The notes under the pieces were generated by a model, which was not told the DNA's origin, ran no database searches, and saw only the letters and a list, made by a program, of their open reading frames with translations. From Brumimicrobium sp035497735 (GTDB lineage: Bacteria > Bacteroidota > Bacteroidia > Flavobacteriales_D > Crocinitomicaceae), in assembly GCA_035497735.1 (NCBI GenBank), contig DATJCX010000005.1:30539-94538 (forward strand): a stretch of DNA of 64,000 bases, given 5' to 3'. This document shows, piece after piece, positions 25,501-32,996 of the stretch. Positions within the stretch are counted from its first letter, which is position 1, and each line of letters starts with the position of its first letter. Both the position numbers and the translations under genes were made by a program.

Positions 25501-26691
25501 TTACTTTAGGATTGCCTTAATCCCAGGAAGTTCAATCCCTTCAAGATATTCAAGCATAGCTCCACCTCCTGTAGAAACGTAGCTAACTTTATCCGCTAAG
25601 TTTAACTGGTTGATGGCTGCAACTGAATCTCCACCTCCAATCAATGTGAAAGCTCCATTCTCTGTCGCGCTAACCAAAGCATTGGCAACTGCTTCTGTAC
25701 CTTTTTTGAAAGTCTCCATTTCGAAAACACCCATAGGACCATTCCAAAGAATCGTTTTTGAATTTTCAATAATCGAACTAAAATTTTTAATCGAGTCTGG
25801 ACCAATATCAAGTCCCATCCAGCCGTCTGGAATAGCAACGATAGCGCAGATTTGTGTTGCTGCGTTATTGTCAAACTTGTCAGCAGCTAATGTGTCTGTC
25901 GGTAAATGAATTTTTACGTTTTTAGTTTTTGCTAAATCGATAATCTTTAACGCTGTAGCAAGATAATCTTCCTCTACCAATGAGTTTCCGATTTTTCCAT
26001 CTTGGGCTTTAATAAAAGTATAAGCCATTCCACCACCGATAATGATTTCATCAACAGCATCCATTAGGTTTTCGATGATACTGATTTTTGAACTCACTTT
26101 TGCGCCTCCAACGATAGCCGTAGTTGGTGCCTTTGGATTTTTCAAAACAGCATCTATGTTTTTGATTTCATTCTCTAATAATAGTCCAAAGTATTTATCA
26201 TTCGGAAAGAATTCTGCAATCACAGCTGTACTTGCATGCGCTCTATGTGCAGTTCCAAAAGCATCATTCAAATAGATGTCGGCATGTTTTGATAATTTCT
26301 CAGCAAACTCTTTGTCTCCTGCTGTTTCTTCTTTATAGAATCTAAGATTTTCTAATAGTGCAACTTCACCATTTTTTAGATTCTTAGTCGTTTCTAACGC
26401 TTCTTTACTGATACAATCTCCAGCAAAAATAACTTTTTGACCAAGTAAACCTTCTAATTCAATAAGGATGTGCTTTAGTGAAAATTTATCTTCAGGACCT
26501 TCTTTTGGACGTCCTAGGTGCGACATTAAGATTACGCTTCCTCCTTTGCTTAAAACATGTTTAATCGTTGGAATTGCTGCCTTAATACGTGTATTGTCAG
26601 TTACTTCAAACTGATCATTTAAAGGTACATTGAAATCTACGCGAATAAGCGTCTTTTTGTCTTGGAAATTAACGTCAGAAATTGTTTTCAT
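25501..26691 (-). CDS. pgk: Phosphoglycerate kinase
   Basis: 396 residues. It transfers a phosphate between 1,3-bisphosphoglycerate and ADP in glycolysis. Family marks: KTLIRVDFNVPLNDQFEV at the N-terminus, VILMSHLGRPKEGPEDKFSL, LLENLRFYKEE, the hinge region with GGAKVSSKI, and the C-terminal nucleotide loop FTLIGGGDSVAAINQL with STGGGAMLEYLEG. Complete with no changes in these segments. The start at 26691 is preceded by a good -7 box (26708-26715), only 16 bases away. Confidence 0.96.
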   Translation of the reverse strand: MKTISDVNFQDKKTLIRVDFNVPLNDQFEVTDNTRIKAAIPTIKHVLSKGGSVILMSHLGRPKEGPEDKFSLKHILIELEGLLGQKVIFAGDCISKEALETTKNLKNGEVALLENLRFYKEETAGDKEFAEKLSKHADIYLNDAFGTAHRAHASTAVIAEFFPNDKYFGLLLENEIKNIDAVLKNPKAPTTAIVGGAKVSSKISIIENLMDAVDEIIIGGGMAYTFIKAQDGKIGNSLVEEDYLATALKIIDLAKTKNVKIHLPTDTLAADKFDNNAATQICAIVAIPDGWMGLDIGPDSIKNFSSIIENSKTILWNGPMGVFEMETFKKGTEAVANALVSATENGAFTLIGGGDSVAAINQLNLADKVSYVSTGGGAMLEYLEGIELPGIKAILK

Positions 26692-26707
26692 TTTAATAAA
26701 GTTTGTA

Positions 26708-26715
26708 CAAAAATA
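26708..26715 (-). promoter_or_regulatory. pgk: -7 box of pgk
   Basis: TATTTTTG on the minus strand, matching TAnnTTTG, just upstream of the pgk ATG. The -33 element is not clear. Confidence 0.5.
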
Positions 26716-26748
26716 ATTAATCTTTTAATGATTAGGGCTTATAATTCC

Positions 26749-26756
26749 TATATTTG
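26749..26756 (+). promoter_or_regulatory. -7 box of the MmcQ/YjbR gene
   Basis: TATATTTG, 18 bases before the ATG at 26775. A possible TTG start at 26754 overlaps this box and was rejected for that reason. Confidence 0.55.
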
Positions 26757-26774
26757 AACAGAATAATACCGAAT

Positions 26775-27125
26775 ATGAATATAGAATCTTTTCGTTTTTA
26801 TTGTTTAGCCAAACTGCATGTGGAAGAATCTTTTCCATTTGATAAAAATACTTTGGTTTTTAAGTTGAATAATAAAATATTTGCGTTAACAGATTTAGAG
26901 AATGCACGTTCATGTAATTTGAAGTGTGATCCTGAAAAAGCTGTAATATTAAGGGAAGAATATTCAGGAATTATTCCAGGATGGCACATGAACAAAATGC
27001 ATTGGAATACTGTTTTCTTTGATGAGGACGTGTCAGACTCATTAATTTATGAGTTAATAGACCATTCGTATGATTTAATTATGAATTCTTTTTCAAAGAA
27101 AATACAAGAAGAGTTAAGAAAATGA
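26775..27125 (+). CDS. MmcQ/YjbR family protein
   Basis: About 116 residues with the CyaY-like fold pattern of the MmcQ/YjbR family: N-terminal IESFRFYCLAKLHVEESFPFD, a strand pair TLVFKLNNKIFALTDL, NLKCDPEKAVILREEYSGIIPGWHMNKMHWNTV (the family signature) and a C-terminal helix DLIMNSFSKKIQEEL. The family has been linked to DNA binding, but the true role is not established. Its last codons overlap the start of the S4 gene by four bases (ATGA), so the two are translationally coupled. Confidence 0.9.
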   Translation: MNIESFRFYCLAKLHVEESFPFDKNTLVFKLNNKIFALTDLENARSCNLKCDPEKAVILREEYSGIIPGWHMNKMHWNTVFFDEDVSDSLIYELIDHSYDLIMNSFSKKIQEELRK

Positions 27126-27514
27126 GTGTTAGAATAGATAAATATATTTGGTTTGTACGACTTGCAAAAACAAGAACCAAGGCGAGTGAACAAGTTTCGA
27201 AAGGAAAGGTAAAGTTGAATGGAATGAATATTAAACCCTCTGCTTTGGTGAAAGTGGGCGATGAGATAGGAATGGTTAAGCATACTTCTGTTTTTACCTT
27301 TAAAGTCAGAGATTTGTTGGACAGGAGAGTCGGCGCTAAGCTTGTTAAAGACTACATTACTGACATTACGTCAGCAGAAGAGTTAGAAAAGTACAAAACA
27401 TACCAAGTGGCACAATCTTCGTATAGGAAGTTTGGAGACGGAAAACCAACGACAAAAGAGCGTAGAGATTTAGAAGATTTTTTGTTTTGGGAAGATAACG
27501 ACTTTTTCGAATGA
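27122..27514 (+). CDS. S4-domain RNA-binding protein (Hsp15-like)
   Basis: 130 residues. The S4 RNA-binding domain fills the first half: VRIDKYIWFVRLAKTRTKASEQVSKGKVKLNG with KVGDEIGM. The basic tail (SYRKFGDGKPTTKERRDLEDFL) is like the Hsp15/HslR family, which binds stalled 50S subunits carrying nascent peptide. Whether this Bacteroidota version does the same is not known. It starts inside the stop region of the upstream MmcQ gene and is followed by the Bax-inhibitor family gene after 66 bases. Confidence 0.88.
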   Translation: MSVRIDKYIWFVRLAKTRTKASEQVSKGKVKLNGMNIKPSALVKVGDEIGMVKHTSVFTFKVRDLLDRRVGAKLVKDYITDITSAEELEKYKTYQVAQSSYRKFGDGKPTTKERRDLEDFLFWEDNDFFE

Positions 27515-27580
27515 TTTTCGAATCTTTTGAAATACTAAATAGAAAATAAAAACGTTAAACTTTTAATTAAAAAATAATTT

Positions 27581-28300
27581 ATGGAAAATTATGTTGACAA
27601 TTCATTTAACCATGTAATCTCTAAAGAGCAAGTTAAATCTTTCTTTTCAGGAGTTTATGCTTACATGTTTTTAGGATTATTAGTATCAGGAACTATTTCT
27701 TGGTACATGGCGAGTTCTGGATTATTTCTAGAATTGTTTGTAAATGCAGAAACAGGTTCTGTAAGCCCATTGTTTTATGTAGTTGCTTTTAGTCCACTGG
27801 CTTTTGTGTTTTTAATTCAAGCTAAGTATAGAAGCTTTTCGATGGGAATATTGATTATCCTATTTATTGTGTTTTCAGCCTTAATGGGTGCTAGTTTATC
27901 TTCTATTTTCTTTGTTTATAGCATTGGGAATATTAGTACAACATTCATCGTTACAGCTGGTGCATTTGGTGCAATGGCAATATTAGGTTACACAACTTCA
28001 GTTGATTTATCCAAAATGGGAAGTCTGTTGTACATGGTGTTCATCGGTATCTTTATAGCGAGTATTACAAACATGTTCTTTAAGAGTGAAGCAATGGGAT
28101 ACTGGATTTCTTTTATTGGTGTTTTTGTTTTTACAGGATTAACAGCTTGGGAAATGCAAAAGTTAAAGGCGATTGCTTCAGACAATTCAATAGGAGAGGG
28201 AGATAAAAAGAAACTAAGCTTAATTGGTGGAATGTCATTGTACATTTTATTTGTTAACTTATTCTTATCTTTATTAAGATTAATAGGAGGAAGAGATTAA
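27581..28300 (+). CDS. Bax inhibitor-1/YccA family membrane protein
   Basis: 239 residues with seven predicted membrane helices and the family's typical segments: FFSGVYAYMFLGLLVSG at the start, FGAMAILGYTTSVDLSKMGS in the middle and GMSLYILFVNLFLSLLRLIGGRD at the end (Asp-rich ends are kept). Bacterial members (YetJ, YccA) act as pH-dependent calcium leak channels or modulate the FtsH protease; the role here is not shown by context. It is followed by a strong terminator. Confidence 0.93.
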   Translation: MENYVDNSFNHVISKEQVKSFFSGVYAYMFLGLLVSGTISWYMASSGLFLELFVNAETGSVSPLFYVVAFSPLAFVFLIQAKYRSFSMGILIILFIVFSALMGASLSSIFFVYSIGNISTTFIVTAGAFGAMAILGYTTSVDLSKMGSLLYMVFIGIFIASITNMFFKSEAMGYWISFIGVFVFTGLTAWEMQKLKAIASDNSIGEGDKKKLSLIGGMSLYILFVNLFLSLLRLIGGRD

Positions 28301-28327
28301 TGGTTAAATAAAACCAAGAAAAATAGA

Positions 28328-28366
28328 AAGCGAGGCTGTTCAATGTGAATAGTCTCGCTTTTTTTT
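28328..28366 (+). terminator. Terminator of the Bax-inhibitor family gene
   Basis: GCGAGGCT (28330-28337) pairs with AGTCTCGC (28351-28358), followed by eight T. Confidence 0.85.
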
Positions 28367-28505
28367 GTAGCTATTTCCTACCTTCTATATTCATCGTTTA
28401 AACATCAAGATGTAGCCGTAAAACCGACTTAGAGTAGCTTTCTAGCTTAGTAATCTTCTCTTGCATAATCTTTTTCTTGATTCACTATAAAAGTTGCTAT
28501 AAACA

Positions 28506-28534
28506 AAAAAAAAGCTACCCTTATGGATAGCTTA
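28506..28534 (-). terminator. Terminator of frr
   Basis: On the minus strand AAGCTATCC pairs with GGTAGCTT with one bulge, followed by a run of T (A-rich at 28506-28512 on the plus strand). It lies 24 bases after the frr stop codon. Confidence 0.75.
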
Positions 28535-28557
28535 ATATTTTTATGTTTTAATCGGTA

Positions 28558-29121
28558 TTATACCGTCATAATATCTTTTTCTTTTAGAACTAATAGGTCT
28601 TCCGCTTTTTTGACAAAGCTATCAGTAATCGTTTGGATTTCTCCTTCCGCTGATTTGGCAATATCTTCAGAAAGACCATCGTTCTTCAATTCTTTAATGA
28701 AGTCCATTGCGTCTTTTCTATTGTTTCTGATAGAAACTTTAGCATTTTCAGATTCTGCTTTCGCTATTTTTACTAAGTCACGTCTTCTTTCTTCCGTTAA
28801 CATTGGAATACTGATGATTAGCATTTCTCCGTTATCTTGTGGAGCAAGACCTAAGTTGGCATTAATAATTCCTTTTGCACATTCTCCAATCATGTTTTTT
28901 TCCCAAGGTTGAACTGTCAAAGTTCTTGGATCCAAAGTACTCACATTGGCTACCTTTGAAAGTGCTGTTTTACTACCGTAGTAGTCAACAAGAACACCGT
29001 CTAACATATCTGGAGCTGCCTTACCAGTTCTAATTTTTCTAAATTCAGACTCCAAGTGGGTCATACTTTTACTATTAGATGCTTTCAAATCATCTAAAAT
29101 CATGTTTATCTCTTCAGTCAT
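28558..29121 (-). CDS. frr: Ribosome recycling factor
   Basis: 187 residues. It splits the post-termination ribosome together with EF-G. The long three-helix bundle part is visible (HLESEFRKIRTGKAAPDML, then VDYYGSKTALSKVANVST) with the signature LTEERRRDLVKIAKAESENAKVSIRN. Standard length. It follows pyrH after 40 bases, the usual pyrH-frr pair in bacteria, and ends with its own terminator. Confidence 0.97.
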   Translation of the reverse strand: MTEEINMILDDLKASNSKSMTHLESEFRKIRTGKAAPDMLDGVLVDYYGSKTALSKVANVSTLDPRTLTVQPWEKNMIGECAKGIINANLGLAPQDNGEMLIISIPMLTEERRRDLVKIAKAESENAKVSIRNNRKDAMDFIKELKNDGLSEDIAKSAEGEIQTITDSFVKKAEDLLVLKEKDIMTV

Positions 29122-29161
29122 TTTATCTTTTGATTGCGATAATAATACAAGTTTATCATTT

Positions 29162-29887
29162 TTAATCTAATTGCATTGAAGTTTCAGCAACTAATGTACC
29201 GATAGGTTCTCCAAGAATTAATTTTTTAAGGTTTCCATCAATGTTCATATTGAAAACAATGATAGGTAAACTATTTTCTTTACAAAGTGTAAAAGCTGTC
29301 ATATCCATCACGTTTAATCCGTTTGAATAAACGTCATCAAACGTTATGGTATCATATTTAACAGCATCTGAATTTTTCTCTGGGTCACTTGTGTAAATTC
29401 CATCTACACGTGTTCCTTTTAAGATAACATCTGCATTGATTTCGATTGCTCTAAGCGATGCTGCCGAGTCGGTTGTAAAGTATGGGTTTCCAGTTCCCGC
29501 ACCAAAAATAACCACTCTGCCTTTTTCAAGATGTCTAACCGCTCTCCTACGAATATATGGTTCAGCGATTTCTTTCATTTCAATTGCAGAAAGTAATCTA
29601 GAGTCTATATTAATAGCTTCTAGGGCAGATTGTAGGGCCATTGCATTGATCATGGTTGCTAACATTCCCATGTAATCACCATGTGTTCTGTCCATTCCAC
29701 CTTCTTCTGCTTGAACTCCTCGGAAGATATTCCCTCCACCGATAACGATTCCTAGTTCAACACCTAAATCAGTAATTTCTTTTATTTGTTGTGCATAACT
29801 TTGTATTCTAACATTGTCAATTCCAAACTGTTTATCTCCCATTAAGGCTTCACCACTTAGCTTTAGAAGAACTCTTTTGTATTTCAT
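29162..29887 (-). CDS. pyrH: UMP kinase
   Basis: 241 residues. It phosphorylates UMP to UDP with ATP. Family marks: KRVLLKLSGEALMGD at the N-terminus, LGIVIGGGNIFRG, GTGNPYFTTDSAASLRAIEI and KGTRVDGIYTSDPEK. Bacterial UMP kinases are hexameric and feed back to pyrimidine use. It lies between the tsf terminator and frr and is likely co-transcribed with frr. No changes in the key segments. Confidence 0.97.
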   Translation of the reverse strand: MKYKRVLLKLSGEALMGDKQFGIDNVRIQSYAQQIKEITDLGVELGIVIGGGNIFRGVQAEEGGMDRTHGDYMGMLATMINAMALQSALEAINIDSRLLSAIEMKEIAEPYIRRRAVRHLEKGRVVIFGAGTGNPYFTTDSAASLRAIEINADVILKGTRVDGIYTSDPEKNSDAVKYDTITFDDVYSNGLNVMDMTAFTLCKENSLPIIVFNMNIDGNLKKLILGEPIGTLVAETSMQLD

Positions 29888-29934
29888 TTTATGAGAATCG
29901 TTGATCGTTAATTAAATTTTCTGCAAAATAAGAC

Positions 29935-29970
29935 AAAAAAAAGAGAGAAACTTAATTTCTCTCTTTTTTA
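29935..29970 (-). terminator. Terminator of the rpsB-tsf unit
   Basis: AAAGAGAGAAA (ending 29950) and TTTCTCTCTTT (from 29956) form a perfect stem with a five-base loop, followed on the minus strand by a run of T. Confidence 0.88.
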
Positions 29971-29985
29971 TTTTTCAAAAGTCTA

Positions 29986-30810
29986 TTAACTCATAGATAA
30001 TCTCTTGAAGTTAGTTACAGTTAAACCTGATTCAACTGAATTTAAGAATTGTTCAACTGACATTTTATTATCACGAACAAAATCTTGGCTTAATAATGTG
30101 TTCTCTTTGAAGAATTTATTCAATCTTCCTTGAGCGATTTTATCAGCCATTTCAACTGGTCTACCCTCTTGGATAGCTAAGTCTCTACCAACTTCTAATT
30201 CTCTTGCAATTGTGTCTGCATCAATACCGTCTTTCGTCAAAGATAGTGGATTCATAGCAGCAACTTGCATTGCAACTTGTCTTCCAGCTTCTTTTGCTTC
30301 TTCGCTAGATTTGTTTAATCCAACTAAAGCAGCTAATTGATTTCCTGGGTGATTGTAAGCTTCAACAAATTCTGCTTCGATTTTGTCAAATCCAGAGATT
30401 TCTAATTTTTCTCCAATAACACCAATTTGTTCAATTACTTTTTCTTCAACAGTTAGTTTGTCGTTGAATTGAGCTTTTAATACCTCTTCTACAGAAGTAG
30501 CTTCGCTTTTGATACCTGCTTCTAAGATGTCATTTACAAATTTTTGGAAGTCTGCGTTTTTAGCAACGAAGTCAGTCTCACAGTTAAATTTGATAATGTA
30601 TCCTGTATTTCCAGTTGTCTTAGCATAGATTAAGCCTTCAGAAGCTTCGTTATCACCTCTTTTTGCTGCAACCTTCTGTCCTTTTTTACGTAGGATATCA
30701 ATCGCTTCTTCAGCGTTTCCATTAGCTTCCACTAATGCCTTTTTGCAGTCCATCATTCCTGCACCAGTTATTTTTCTTAAGTCATTAACTTGACTAGCTG
30801 TAATGTTCAT
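29986..30810 (-). CDS. tsf: Elongation factor Ts
   Basis: 274 residues. It exchanges GDP for GTP on EF-Tu. The N-terminal UBA-like part reads VNDLRKITGAGMMDCKKALVEANGN, and the motif TDFVAKNADFQKFVNDI that contacts EF-Tu is intact. Only one copy of the core domain is clear, as in other Bacteroidota. It follows rpsB after 29 bases and ends at a strong terminator. Confidence 0.97.
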   Translation of the reverse strand: MNITASQVNDLRKITGAGMMDCKKALVEANGNAEEAIDILRKKGQKVAAKRGDNEASEGLIYAKTTGNTGYIIKFNCETDFVAKNADFQKFVNDILEAGIKSEATSVEEVLKAQFNDKLTVEEKVIEQIGVIGEKLEISGFDKIEAEFVEAYNHPGNQLAALVGLNKSSEEAKEAGRQVAMQVAAMNPLSLTKDGIDADTIARELEVGRDLAIQEGRPVEMADKIAQGRLNKFFKENTLLSQDFVRDNKMSVEQFLNSVESGLTVTNFKRLSMS

Positions 30811-30839
30811 AACATTTTTTAATTACAAATACATTAATA

Positions 30840-31685
30840 TTATTCTTCTTCTGTTTTCGCCTCTTTAGCTGCAGCTTCTGTAGTAGTTTTTTCTGCTACT
30901 GGAGCTTCTTTAGTTGAAGGAGCATCAGTTGAAGTTTTTTCTGCTTTCTTTTTATCTTCACTCTTATTGTCAGCATCTTGTTTAGCTTTAGAAGACTTAC
31001 GTTCTTCTAAACCTTCCTTAATAGCTGCTGTGAAGTATTCCATAATAATTGCAACAGATTTTGTTGCGTCATCGTTTGCTGGAATAGGGAAGTCAACCAA
31101 TTTAGGGTTAACGTTTGTATCTACCATTGCGAAAGTTGAAATCCCTAAACGAGCTGCCTCGTGTAAAGCAATTTTTTCTTTCAATATATCAACGATAAAA
31201 ATAGCTGCTGGTTGACGAGTCATCTCAGCGATAGAACCAAAGTTCTTTTCTAACTTCTCACGTTGTCTAGTAATGAATAAACGCTCTCTTTTTGAAAGTG
31301 TTTCCCATGTACCATCAACTTGCATTTTATCAATAGTCGTCATCTTACGAATAGACTTTCTTGTTGTAGCAAAGTTTGTTAACATACCACCTGTCCATCT
31401 TTCAACAACGAATGGCATATTGATTTCCTTAACTTTATCAGCAACGATTTGTTTTGCTTGTTTTTTAGTAGCAACAAATAGAATCTTCTTTCCTGAAGCT
31501 GCGATTTGTTTAGCTGCTGCACAAGCTTGCTCAAGGTGAGCAATTGTCTTATTTAAATCAATTACGTGAATACCTTTTTGCTCTTCAAATATGTATGGAC
31601 CCATTGCTGGATTCCATTTTCTTTTCAAGTGACCAAAGTGTACACCTGCGTCTAAAAGTTCTTTAAATTCTGGTTTTTTTGACAT
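30840..31685 (-). CDS. rpsB: 30S ribosomal protein S2
   Basis: 281 residues. Core S2 sequence from FKELLDAGVHFGHLKRKWNP to PANDDATKSVAIIMEYF. The ATG at 31685 (MSKKPEF) is used; an earlier in-frame start at 31703 would add six lysine-rich residues. After about residue 228 the protein has a 50-residue low-complexity tail of Ala, Lys, Glu and Thr, an extension absent in E. coli S2 and probably flexible on the ribosome surface. tsf follows directly. Confidence 0.97.
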   Translation of the reverse strand: MSKKPEFKELLDAGVHFGHLKRKWNPAMGPYIFEEQKGIHVIDLNKTIAHLEQACAAAKQIAASGKKILFVATKKQAKQIVADKVKEINMPFVVERWTGGMLTNFATTRKSIRKMTTIDKMQVDGTWETLSKRERLFITRQREKLEKNFGSIAEMTRQPAAIFIVDILKEKIALHEAARLGISTFAMVDTNVNPKLVDFPIPANDDATKSVAIIMEYFTAAIKEGLEERKSSKAKQDADNKSEDKKKAEKTSTDAPSTKEAPVAEKTTTEAAAKEAKTEEE

Positions 31686-31801
31686 TTTAATTTTCTTTTT
31701 CAAGTTTACGTTCCTTAGTAGTCAATAGCAGAGGGTTCTTTCGAAAGGTGCTCTGCAATTTGGATACTAAACAAGCGCCAAATAATTTTAATAATAAACG
31801 A

Positions 31802-32191
31802 TTAACGTTTAGAGAATTGAAATTTCTTACGTGCTCCTTTCTGACCTGGCTTCTTACGCTCAACCATTCTAGGGTCACGTGTTGTTAATCCTTCTTCTTT
31901 TAATGCTGGCTTGTACTCCTCATTGATTTGGATTAAAGCACGAGCAATTCCTAAACGAATAGCTTCCGCCTGTCCGTTGATTCCTCCACCCTTAACGTTA
32001 ACTGTAACATCGTATTGATTTGAAGTTTCTGTTAAGTTGAATGCTTGTTGAACTTTAGCTTGTAAAGTAGCAACTGGGAAGAACTCAGTGTAATCACGTT
32101 TGTTAACAACGATTGTACCGTTTCCTGGCTTCATGTAAACACGAGCAACAGAAGTTTTTCTTCTTCCTAATGAATTGATAATTCCTTCCAT
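31802..32191 (-). CDS. rpsI: 30S ribosomal protein S9
   Basis: 129 residues, standard length. NSLGRRKTSVARVYMKPGNG at the start, GGGINGQAEAIRLGIARAL in the middle and the basic end GQKGARKKFQFSKR whose last residues reach the ribosomal P site. Only one base separates it from rplM. A 116-base gap to rpsB holds no clear promoter. Confidence 0.97.
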   Translation of the reverse strand: MEGIINSLGRRKTSVARVYMKPGNGTIVVNKRDYTEFFPVATLQAKVQQAFNLTETSNQYDVTVNVKGGGINGQAEAIRLGIARALIQINEEYKPALKEEGLTTRDPRMVERKKPGQKGARKKFQFSKR

Positions 32192-32192
32192 A

Positions 32193-32648
32193 CTATTTGA
32201 TTGATTCTAAGTTAATCGTTTCTGGCTTTTGCGCTTCGTGCTTGTGATCTGTTCCTACAACAACCTTAAGGTTTTTGTATAACTGATTACCTAATTTGTT
32301 CTTAGGCAACATTCGCTTAACAGCCATTTCTACTAAACGCTCTGGGCGCTTTTCTAATAATTGTTCTGCAGTTAGTGCACGTTGACCACCTGGAAATCCA
32401 GTGTGACGAAGGTAAACTTTCTCAGACATTTTATTTCCACTCATTGTAATCTTCTCTGCATTGATAACTATTACGTTATCGCCACAGTCTGCATGAGGTG
32501 TGAAATTAGTCTTGTGTTTCCCACGGATCAATTGTGCTACCTTGCTAGCTAAACGTCCTAGCGTTTCGCCTTCTGCGTCTACCAATAACCACTTTTTGTC
32601 AGCGTTTTCTTTATTGATAGAAACAGTTTTGTAACTTAATGTATCCAC
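32193..32648 (-). CDS. rplM: 50S ribosomal protein L13
   Basis: 151 residues. AEGETLGRLASKVAQLIRGKHK, then the signature segment KVYLRHTGFPGGQRALTAEQLLEKRPERLV, followed by KMLPKNKLGNQLYKNLKVV. First gene of the leftward rplM-rpsI-rpsB-tsf cluster. A strong Bacteroidota promoter (32694-32725) lies 46 bases upstream of the start. Confidence 0.97.
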   Translation of the reverse strand: MDTLSYKTVSINKENADKKWLLVDAEGETLGRLASKVAQLIRGKHKTNFTPHADCGDNVIVINAEKITMSGNKMSEKVYLRHTGFPGGQRALTAEQLLEKRPERLVEMAVKRMLPKNKLGNQLYKNLKVVVGTDHKHEAQKPETINLESIK

Positions 32649-32676
32649 TCTTTTAATTTTTTAAATAAGACAATAT

Positions 32677-32690
32677 CCCGAATTTTCGGG
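32677..32690. repeat. Perfect palindrome at the rplM transcription start
   Basis: CCCGAAAATTCGGG on the minus strand, 14 bases, immediately after the TATATTTG box of rplM, so it falls at or next to the predicted +1. It might be a 5'-end hairpin or a protein-binding site. Confidence 0.5.
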
Positions 32691-32693
32691 TTG

Positions 32694-32725
32694 CAAATAT
32701 ATAAATAATTGATTTGAATACCAAA
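32694..32725 (-). promoter_or_regulatory. Promoter of the rplM operon
   Basis: On the minus strand TTTG (32722-32725), then 20 bases, then TATATTTG (32694-32701), a full match to the -33/-7 arrangement of the phylum. Confidence 0.72.
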
Positions 32726-32996
32726 TAGAAGACAAAAAGATTGTAAAAATCTACACTTTTTTGTCGTTTTAGCTTTAAAAGACCTGTTATAATCTTGTTA
32801 AAGACTCATTTATTATATATTCTGAAATGCAAAGATACAATTTTAATAGACAATGAATTGATTTAACTTCTCCTATCTTTAGAATATTATAATGAAAAAG
32901 GGAATGGCTTTTGTTTATTCCTAATTTGAATTTTGCTATTTTTAGCGAACTTTATAAAACAAACTGTGTAATTATACATATTATAATCTCTCTTAA
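32726..32996. other. Remaining divergent spacer before the S9 peptidase gene
   Basis: AT-rich, no gene or stable structure seen. The promoter of the rightward S9 peptidase operon must be here; a TATTTTTA near 32937 is the best but imperfect box. Confidence 0.4.

Noticed and set aside
28523..28912. Rightward open frame antisense to frr
   Set aside because: frr is complete and conserved on the other strand; the antisense frame has no family pattern.
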